DNA from: Ruthenibacterium avium
Lineage (GTDB): Bacteria > Bacillota > Clostridia > Oscillospirales > Ruminococcaceae
Direction: 5' to 3'
DNA length: 64,000 bases
Assembly (NCBI GenBank): GCA_019118905.1
Contig: DWYA01000096.1
Coordinates: 7,195 to 71,194, forward strand
Shown here one piece after another: positions 58,025 to 64,000 of the stretch (the first letter of the stretch is position 1; every line of letters starts with the position of its first letter). The notes beneath the pieces were generated by a model. It had not been told where the DNA came from. It saw only the letters and a program-made list of their open reading frames with translations, and made no database searches. The translations under genes were made by a program, and so were the position numbers.

Positions 58025-58528
58025 ATGGATACACAGTCCCTTGTCACAGTTGCACCGTGGACCTTTATTTTTACCATTTGCAACCTGTTCATCCTGATGG
58101 CCATTGTGAAAAAGCTGCTGTTCAAGCCCGTTAAGGACATTTTGAATAAGCGCGCTATGGAGGTCAACAGCCGCTATGCCGACGCCGAAGAGGCGAAGGA
58201 GAGCGCTGAGGCCATGCGCGCTGAGTATGAGCAGCGTTTGGCCGCAGCAAAGCAGGAAGCTGCCGAAATTGTGAAAACGGCAACGGATTCCGCTGCACGC
58301 CGCAGTGAGCAGATGGTGAACGCCGCCCGTGCCGAAGCAGCTGCCCTGAAAACAAAGGCAGACGCAGAGATTGAGGCACAGCGCAAGAAAGCAGCCGGAG
58401 AGCTGAAAAATGATATTTCCGACATGGCGCTGGCCATCGCCGGAAAGGTCGTGGGCAAAGAACTGGACGGCAAGACCCATCAAAACCTGATTGACGGCTT
58501 TATTGCCGAAGTGGGGGATGAGGTATGA
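58025..58528 (+). CDS. atpF: ATP synthase subunit b
   Basis: A 167-residue stator stalk subunit: one N-terminal membrane helix (WTFIFTICNLFILMAIVKKL) followed by a long charged coiled coil (about 40-150) rich in Ala, Glu and Lys. The ATG follows GAAGGGAGGAACAAAA. The last codon overlaps the atpH start (ATGA), so stator subunits b and delta are translationally coupled. Confidence 0.96.
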   Translation: MDTQSLVTVAPWTFIFTICNLFILMAIVKKLLFKPVKDILNKRAMEVNSRYADAEEAKESAEAMRAEYEQRLAAAKQEAAEIVKTATDSAARRSEQMVNAARAEAAALKTKADAEIEAQRKKAAGELKNDISDMALAIAGKVVGKELDGKTHQNLIDGFIAEVGDEV

Positions 58529-59058
58529 CGGCATCCGAAAAAGAATACGGCGGTGCTTTGTACGAGCTGGCCGCCGAGGAGCATTGCGAAGATGAAGTGC
58601 TGGAGAGCATTGGCCTCGTGGGCAAAATGTTTGCCCAGGAACCGGGCTACCGCGCTTTGCTGCAAAACCCGGCAGTCCCCAAGGAAGAACGCCTTGGCCT
58701 GCTCGACAAAGCCTTTGGCAAGAGCATCCACGCATATGCGCTCAACTTCACCAAGATTCTGTGTGAGCGCCGTGCGCTTTTTGAGTTGGAAGGCTGTGAA
58801 AAAGCGTATCGTGAGCGTCTCTATGAGGCGCGCGGCATTCTGCCCGCCGTGGCATACAGCGCCATCGCGCTGAACGACGCGCAGATGCAGGCGCTGCAAA
58901 AGAAAATTGAAAAAAGCACAGGCAAAAAGGTATTGTTGGAAAACAAGCTGGACACGAGCCTTTTGGGCGGCGTGAAGGTTTGCTACGCCGGCAAAGAGCT
59001 GGACGGCACCGTTGCGGGCCGTTTGGAAAGCCTGCGCCGCAGCTTGACACAGGCTTGA
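58525..59058 (+). CDS. atpH: ATP synthase subunit delta
   Basis: A 177-residue peripheral stator subunit. It has the N-terminal helical domain (YGGALYELAAEEHCEDEVLE) and the C-terminal conserved segment with GKKVLLENKLDTSLLGGVKVCYAGKELDGT in parts, as in OSCP/delta. It overlaps atpF by four bases and precedes atpA by 35 bases. Confidence 0.95.
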   Translation: MTASEKEYGGALYELAAEEHCEDEVLESIGLVGKMFAQEPGYRALLQNPAVPKEERLGLLDKAFGKSIHAYALNFTKILCERRALFELEGCEKAYRERLYEARGILPAVAYSAIALNDAQMQALQKKIEKSTGKKVLLENKLDTSLLGGVKVCYAGKELDGTVAGRLESLRRSLTQA

Positions 59059-59093
59059 TGTGTGAATTTTGAAATAAGAAAGCTGGTGAGAGT

Positions 59094-60611
59094 ATGCAGT
59101 TAAAACCGGAAGAAATCAGCAAGATTATCAAAGACCAGATTAAAAATTACGCCAACCAGATTGAAAGCGCCGAAACCGGTACGGTTATTCTGGTAGGTGA
59201 CGGTATCGCCCGTGCGCACGGCCTTGAAAAGTGCATGGCGAACGAGCTGGTCGAGTTCCAAAACGGTGAATACGGCATGGCCCTCAACCTTGAAGAAAAC
59301 AGTGTTGCTATCGTTATTCTCGGCAGCGACCAAGGCATCAAGGAAGGGGACACCGTAAAACGTACAGGCAAGGTTGTCAGCGTTCCCGTGGGCGATGAAA
59401 TGATCGGCCGCGTTTTGAACGCGCTGGGCGAGCCCATTGACGGCAAAGGCCCCATTACGGCCAAAGAATATCGCCCCATTGAATCGAAAGCCCCCGGTAT
59501 CATTGAACGCAAAAGCGTTAGCGTGCCTTTGCAGACGGGTATCAAGGCAATCGACAGCATGATCCCCATTGGCCGCGGTCAGCGTGAGCTGATCATCGGC
59601 GACCGCCAGACAGGTAAAACCACCATTGCTACCGACACGATTTTGAACCAGAAGGGCAAAGATGTCATTTGTATCTATGTCGCTATCGGTCAGAAGCGCT
59701 CCACGGTTGCACAATTGGTGGAAACGCTCACTGTGGGCGGCGCAATGGACTACACCATTGTGGTTGCGGCAACGGCCAGCGAGCTGAGCCCCTTGCAGTA
59801 CATTGCCCCGTATTCCGGCTGTGCAATGGCCGAATACTTCATGGCACAGGGCAAAGACGTTCTCATTATCTATGACGACTTGTCTAAGCACGCTGTGGCT
59901 TACCGTGCCCTCAGCCTTTTGATTCGCCGCCCGCCCGGACGTGAGGCTTATCCCGGCGACGTATTCTATCTGCACAGCCGTTTGCTGGAGCGCGCAGCGC
60001 GTTTGGCTCCTGAATACGGCGGCGGTTCCATCACGGCATTGCCCATCATTGAAACGCAGGCCGGCGACGTTTCCGCTTACATTCCGACCAACGTTATTTC
60101 CATTACGGACGGCCAGATCTTCCTGGAAACCGAGCTGTTCCACTCCGGTATCATGCCGGCCGTGAACCCCGGTATCTCCGTTTCCCGTGTTGGCGGCAGT
60201 GCGCAGATTAAGGCCATGAAGAAGGTGGCCGGTACGCTGAAGCTGATGTATTCGCAGTATCGCGAACTGCAAAGCTTTGCACAGTTCGGCTCTGACCTCG
60301 ATGCCGATACCAAGCGCCGTTTGGATCAGGGTGCTCGTATCGTGGAGGTGCTCAAGCAGGGTCGCAGTGCGCCGGTTGATGTGGAAAAACAGATCTGCAT
60401 TTTGTATGCGGTAACAAACAACTATCTGGCTGATGTTAAGGTAGAGGACGTGCAGGAGTACGAAAAGGAACTGTACGAGTACATGGACACCGCACACGAT
60501 GCCGATGTGCTGGCGCCGATCCGCGACACAGGCGCGCTGTCGGACGAAACGCTCGAGGCGTTGAAAAAGGCTTTGCAAGACTTTACGCAGCGCTTTGTTC
60601 AATCACATTGA
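59094..60611 (+). CDS. atpA: ATP synthase subunit alpha
   Basis: A 505-residue non-catalytic F1 subunit. The P-loop GDRQTGKTT is near 170. The conserved RPPGREAYPGDVFYLHSRLLERAA and the Arg-finger region PAVNPGISVSRVGG are complete. Length matches the family. The start ATG is preceded by AAGCTGGTGAGAGT. Confidence 0.98.
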   Translation: MQLKPEEISKIIKDQIKNYANQIESAETGTVILVGDGIARAHGLEKCMANELVEFQNGEYGMALNLEENSVAIVILGSDQGIKEGDTVKRTGKVVSVPVGDEMIGRVLNALGEPIDGKGPITAKEYRPIESKAPGIIERKSVSVPLQTGIKAIDSMIPIGRGQRELIIGDRQTGKTTIATDTILNQKGKDVICIYVAIGQKRSTVAQLVETLTVGGAMDYTIVVAATASELSPLQYIAPYSGCAMAEYFMAQGKDVLIIYDDLSKHAVAYRALSLLIRRPPGREAYPGDVFYLHSRLLERAARLAPEYGGGSITALPIIETQAGDVSAYIPTNVISITDGQIFLETELFHSGIMPAVNPGISVSRVGGSAQIKAMKKVAGTLKLMYSQYRELQSFAQFGSDLDADTKRRLDQGARIVEVLKQGRSAPVDVEKQICILYAVTNNYLADVKVEDVQEYEKELYEYMDTAHDADVLAPIRDTGALSDETLEALKKALQDFTQRFVQSH

Positions 60612-60631
60612 TGTAAAGGGGGCCAAAGCCA

Positions 60632-61483
60632 ATGGCTGCTTCGTCCATGAAGGACATTAAACTGCGCATTAAAAGCGTGGAAAGCACCATGCAGATTACG
60701 AAGGCGATGGAGCTGGTGGCTTCCTCGAAGCTTCAGCGCGCCAAAGAGCGCGCCGAGCGCACAAGACCGTATTTTACTACGCTGCACGAAACGCTTTGTG
60801 ATATTGCGTACGCAAACACCGATTTTTCTTCGCCGTTTGTAAAAGCGCGTGAAGTAAAGAAAAGCTGCTTTGTCATTGTGGCCGGTGACCGCGGCCTTGC
60901 CGGCGGTTACAACTCCAATGTGTTTAAGAAGGCGGCTGCCGAAATGGAAGGCAAAGATGTTTTCGTGGTTCCGATCGGTAAAAAGGCACTGGAATATTGC
61001 AAAAGCCGCGGCTATGAAATTTTGTCGGCGGATTTCCCCTTGGCGGAAGCCATGGGCACAGGTGAGTGCTTCGCACTTTCGCGTATGCTGTGCAAAGCTT
61101 ACTGCGAGGGCAAGTTTGACGAGCTGTACCTTGTGTACACAAACTTTGTTTCTATGCTGAGCCAGCAGCCCGCCGCGCTGAAAGCACTGCCCATTCGCTA
61201 TGAAAAAAGCGCCGCAAAGGACGATGTACGCGCACTGATGCAGTATGCGCCCTCGAGCGAAGCGGTGTACAATGCGATTGTGCCCGAGTATGTGGGCGGC
61301 TTGCTCTACGGCGCGATGGCGGAAAGCATCGCCAGCGAAATGGGCGCGCGCCGCACCGCAATGGATGCCGCGTCCAAAAACGCCGGGGAAATGATTGAGG
61401 ATCTTTCCTTGAAATATAACCGTGCCCGTCAGGGTGCGATTACCCAGGAAATTACAGAAATCGTCGCAGGCGCCGAAGCGTAA
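60632..61483 (+). CDS. atpG: ATP synthase subunit gamma
   Basis: A 283-residue rotor shaft. The N-terminal coiled-coil helix KDIKLRIKSVESTMQITKAMELVASSKLQ (in parts) and C-terminal helix MGARRTAMDAASKNAGEMIEDLSLKYNRARQGAITQEI (in parts) are classical. The segment VIVAGDRGLAGGYNSNV is conserved. It follows atpA by 20 bases with AAAGGGGGCC as ribosome binding site. Confidence 0.97.
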   Translation: MAASSMKDIKLRIKSVESTMQITKAMELVASSKLQRAKERAERTRPYFTTLHETLCDIAYANTDFSSPFVKAREVKKSCFVIVAGDRGLAGGYNSNVFKKAAAEMEGKDVFVVPIGKKALEYCKSRGYEILSADFPLAEAMGTGECFALSRMLCKAYCEGKFDELYLVYTNFVSMLSQQPAALKALPIRYEKSAAKDDVRALMQYAPSSEAVYNAIVPEYVGGLLYGAMAESIASEMGARRTAMDAASKNAGEMIEDLSLKYNRARQGAITQEITEIVAGAEA

Positions 61484-61567
61484 CGCTGCGGCAGACGGTT
61501 TTGCCTGCGCGTAGGATGCCGCGCAATGCTTTGCATCCCATTCATCCTATGAAAAGGAGAATTGCCA

Positions 61568-62962
61568 ATGAGTCAGCAAAACATCGGCACAGTCATCCAA
61601 GTCATTGGACCTGTGCTGGACATTCGCTTCCCCGACGGACAGCTGCCGGGGTTGCTGAACGCCATCACCATTGAAAACGGTGATGACGTGATTACGCTGG
61701 AGGTGGCACAGCACATCGGTGATGACGTTGTGCGCTGCATTGCCATGTCCAGCACCGACGGTTTGGTTCGCGGCGCAAAAGCTGTGGACACCGGCGGTCC
61801 CATTACGGTTCCCGTGGGTGAGAAAACCTTGGGCCGTATCTTTAACCTGCTGGGTGAGCCTGTGGATAATCAGGATGCACCTACCGACGTGGAGCGCTGG
61901 CCGATTCACCGTCCCGCTCCTACTTATGACGAGCAGGAATCCACCACAGAAATTCTGGAAACCGGCATTAAGGTTGTCGACTTGATTGCCCCCTATGCAA
62001 AGGGCGGTAAAATCGGTTTGTTCGGCGGCGCTGGTGTTGGTAAAACGGTTCTCATCATGGAGCTCATCAACAACGTTGCGAAACAGCACGGCGGTTTGTC
62101 CGTGTTCACGGGCGTTGGCGAGCGTACTCGTGAGGGCAACGACCTGTACGAGGAAATGAAAGAGTCCGGCGTTATCAATAAAACCGCGCTGGTCTACGGC
62201 CAGATGAACGAGCCGCCCGGAGCCCGTATGCGCGTGGCTTTGTCCGGTTTGACCATGGCTGAGTACTTCCGTGACCGCGAAAATCAGGACGTGCTTTTGT
62301 TCATCGATAACATTTTCCGCTTTACTCAGGCGGGCAGTGAGGTGTCGGCTCTGTTGGGCCGTATGCCCTCTGCCGTAGGTTATCAGCCCACGCTGGCCAC
62401 CGAAATGGGCGCTTTGCAGGAGCGTATTACCTCCACAAAGAAAGGTTCTATTACGTCGGTTCAGGCCGTTTACGTTCCCGCCGACGACTTGACCGACCCC
62501 GCGCCTGCTACCACGTTTGCGCACTTGGATGCAACAACGGTTTTGGATCGTGCGATTGCTTCCCAGGGTATCTTCCCTGCGGTGGATCCGCTGGCTTCCA
62601 ACTCTCGTATCCTGTCGCCTGATGTGGTGGGTCAGGAGCACTATGAGGTAGCGCGTCAGGTACAGGAAATCTTGCAGCGCTATAAAGAGCTTCAGGACAT
62701 CATCGCCATCATGGGTATGGACGAGCTGAGCGAGGTAGATAAGGTGATTGTTGCGCGTGCGCGTAAGATTCAGCGCTTCCTGTCGCAGCCGTTCACCGTT
62801 GCCGAGCAGTTCACCGGCATGGAAGGCAAGTATGTGCCGCTGAAAGAAACCATTCGTGGCTTTAAAGAAATCATCGAAGGCAAGCATGATAACCTGCCGG
62901 AATCGGCATTCCTGTTTGTCGGTACGATCGACGAGGCTGTGGAAAAAGCCAAGTCGCTGTAA
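61568..62962 (+). CDS. atpD: ATP synthase subunit beta
   Basis: A 464-residue catalytic F1 subunit. The P-loop GGAGVGKTV is near 150, the catalytic Glu is in GVGERTREGND and Walker B in LLFIDNIFRFTQAG. QPTLATEMGALQERI and the DELSEVDK motif are intact. A TTG at 61562 is in frame, but the ATG at 61568 after AAAAGGAGAATTGCCA is preferred. Confidence 0.98.
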   Translation: MSQQNIGTVIQVIGPVLDIRFPDGQLPGLLNAITIENGDDVITLEVAQHIGDDVVRCIAMSSTDGLVRGAKAVDTGGPITVPVGEKTLGRIFNLLGEPVDNQDAPTDVERWPIHRPAPTYDEQESTTEILETGIKVVDLIAPYAKGGKIGLFGGAGVGKTVLIMELINNVAKQHGGLSVFTGVGERTREGNDLYEEMKESGVINKTALVYGQMNEPPGARMRVALSGLTMAEYFRDRENQDVLLFIDNIFRFTQAGSEVSALLGRMPSAVGYQPTLATEMGALQERITSTKKGSITSVQAVYVPADDLTDPAPATTFAHLDATTVLDRAIASQGIFPAVDPLASNSRILSPDVVGQEHYEVARQVQEILQRYKELQDIIAIMGMDELSEVDKVIVARARKIQRFLSQPFTVAEQFTGMEGKYVPLKETIRGFKEIIEGKHDNLPESAFLFVGTIDEAVEKAKSL

Positions 62963-62974
62963 AGGAGGGGCGCT

Positions 62975-63370
62975 ATGTCGGCCTTTCATTTACAAATTGT
63001 CACACCGGACGGCAGCTTTTTTGACGGTGAGGCAGAACGTGTCATTGTCCGCGCGATTGATGGCGATATCTGCATTTTGCCCCGTCATATTCCGTATGTC
63101 ACAGCACTCGCTATGGGCGAAGCGCGCGTGACTGTGGATGGAAAAGTGCGCCGTGCTGCCGCCAATGGCGGTATGCTGGCTGTCACGGGTGATAAAGTGC
63201 GCATTGTTGCTTCTACCTTTGAATGGGCAGAGGATATTGACAAAGAGCGTGCTGCCCGTGCCCGTGCTGTGGCCGAGGAGCAAATCAAAGCAGCGAAGGA
63301 CGACAAAGAGCTTCAATTGGCAAAAGCCAAGCTGATGCGCGCTTTGACCCGTCTGAAGGTGTCGGAATAA
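62975..63370 (+). CDS. atpC: ATP synthase subunit epsilon
   Basis: A 131-residue central-stalk subunit: N-terminal beta sandwich (about 1-85: FHLQIVTPDGSFFDGEAERV, AANGGMLAV) and C-terminal two-helix domain (about 90-131, RARAVAEEQIKAAKD) that can inhibit ATP hydrolysis. It follows atpD by 12 bases with AAAGGAGGGGCGCT and ends the operon. Confidence 0.96.
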   Translation: MSAFHLQIVTPDGSFFDGEAERVIVRAIDGDICILPRHIPYVTALAMGEARVTVDGKVRRAAANGGMLAVTGDKVRIVASTFEWAEDIDKERAARARAVAEEQIKAAKDDKELQLAKAKLMRALTRLKVSE

Positions 63371-63422
63371 AGCGGTTCGCTTTTGAAAAACGCCGAAGCT
63401 GTAAACGATTGATTCAATTAAA

Positions 63423-63463
63423 GGGCACTGTCTGAGAGTTTTCTCTTGGGCAGTGCTTTTTGT
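63423..63463 (+). terminator. Terminator of the ATP synthase operon
   Basis: The stem GGGCACTG-CT-GAG pairs with CTC-GG-CAGTGCTT (small internal mismatches), followed by TTTTTG. Confidence 0.8.
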
Positions 63464-63602
63464 TTGTCTAAATTTGCAAACTTTTTGTTCAAATATAATA
63501 CAAAGGCTTACGATTTCGCGGGACAGCGGTTTAACAATGGCCATTTGCTCGAGCTGTGTGAACGCCTTGCGAATTGTGGTAAAATAAAACCGAAACCGTT
63601 CA

Positions 63603-63980
63603 TTGAAATTTGAAAAGCAAGATGGCTTACATCTTGTGAAACACACAGGGGTGAAAAATTGCGATAGGGATGCCCGGAAAATATTGAATGAAAACTGTAA
63701 AGCGAAGAACAATAGCTTTTTATATTACTTACATGAAGAAAACTTTTTTCATGAGGGAGCGTTTGCTGAGTTGTGCGATAGTTTATGCTCACTACATGAT
63801 ATCTACGCGCACGATAAAGCGGTTTGCGCTCAAGTCTATTTTATTTATGGACAAGTGCTCAAGCACATCATTTATCATTTTGACCCCAATGATATGAGCC
63901 GAATTGAGAACTTGCCTGACGATTATGATGAAAAGATAGAAATACTGGAACATGCCATAGCAAAATATTTTTCGAGTTGA
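63603..63980 (+). CDS. Small hypothetical protein, start uncertain
   Basis: An open frame of up to 125 residues with no recognised domain. It is rich in Asp, Glu, Lys and aromatic residues (FLYYLHEENFFHEG, VYFIYGQVLKHIIYHFDPND), predicted soluble and helical, and ends SS. Base composition is clearly more AT-rich than its neighbours, which may mean recent acquisition. The start could be TTG 63603, GTG 63636, GTG 63651 or TTG 63684; none has a strong Shine-Dalgarno sequence. A TAAAAT near 63580 could be a -10. It may be real or a decayed remnant. Confidence 0.5.
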   Translation: MKFEKQDGLHLVKHTGVKNCDRDARKILNENCKAKNNSFLYYLHEENFFHEGAFAELCDSLCSLHDIYAHDKAVCAQVYFIYGQVLKHIIYHFDPNDMSRIENLPDDYDEKIEILEHAIAKYFSS

Positions 63981-64000
63981 TTTTATTTATTTTTGATTGG

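Noticed and set aside
59100..60602. Minus-strand 500-codon frame opposite atpA
   Set aside because: Shadow of the conserved alpha subunit with no ribosome binding site or domain.
61547..62989. Minus-strand 480-codon frame opposite atpD
   Set aside because: Shadow of the conserved beta subunit.

Overview
The window looks like a chromosomal segment of an anaerobic, fermentative Clostridia of the Oscillospiraceae/Ruminococcaceae type. This rests on roughly 50% GC by eye, strong AGGAGG-type ribosome binding sites, consensus TTGACA/TATAAT promoters, U-tailed intrinsic terminators, tRNA genes with an encoded CCA, and a gene content of pyruvate formate-lyase, acetate kinase, a phosphotransferase (PTS) operon, BglG-type antitermination and many efflux pumps. 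There are no rRNA genes, transposases, phage genes or CRISPR arrays. It reads as ordinary core chromosome with several unusual gene arrangements.

Layout. 1-5.7 kb: a MYORG-like GH31 glycosidase, an FCD-type GntR regulator and uxaB-uxaA (tagaturonate to altronate to 2-keto-3-deoxygluconate). 5.8-10 kb: a MarR regulator with a heterodimeric ABC exporter. 10-15 kb: a secreted leucine-rich-repeat surface protein, an HdeD-like membrane protein and a MATE pump, with an inverted-repeat element between the last two. 15-17 kb: a YtrA-type GntR/ABC operon. 17-20 kb: a Cys-tailed MarR regulator divergent from an Fe-S aldo/keto reductase and a HAD phosphatase. 20-23.5 kb: two tRNA-Ser genes, a frameshifted lipoprotein, an iron alcohol dehydrogenase and a tRNA-Thr. 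23.5-28.6 kb: an orphan PotD-like protein divergent from a tightly coupled operon of a NeuD-like acyltransferase, a NeuD-like/NahK-like fusion and O-acetylhomoserine sulfhydrylase.

28.6-31.3 kb: a hemerythrin-like protein and an unknown partner divergent from a Crp/Fnr regulator, then cutC. 31.4-36.6 kb: a self-contained PTS operon under a LicT-type RNA antiterminator: licT, EIIA, enzyme I, HPr, EIIBC. The nagA gene at 52 kb suggests an N-acetylglucosamine substrate. 36.7-40 kb: pyruvate formate-lyase as two polypeptides, a core lacking the glycyl-radical domain and a small gene carrying it, plus the activase. 40-45 kb: a second FCD GntR, a UxuB-like reductase, a zinc dehydrogenase and ackA. 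45-50 kb: tmcAL, then a zur-znuACB operon ending in an OB-fold-like lipoprotein and controlled by two Zur boxes. 50-56 kb: a von Willebrand A protein, nagA, a HAD phosphatase and a DUF1846 protein. 56-63.4 kb: the complete F-type ATP synthase operon, whose c subunit has a sodium-type site with two carboxylates. 63.6-64 kb: a small AT-rich hypothetical gene.

Taken together the genes describe uptake and breakdown of sugars, uronic acids and amino sugars to pyruvate, then to formate, acetyl-CoA and acetate. The most unusual items are the split pyruvate formate-lyase with its palindrome-rich promoter, the acyltransferase-kinase fusion, an HPr with Arg at position 46, and two families of small intergenic repeats.
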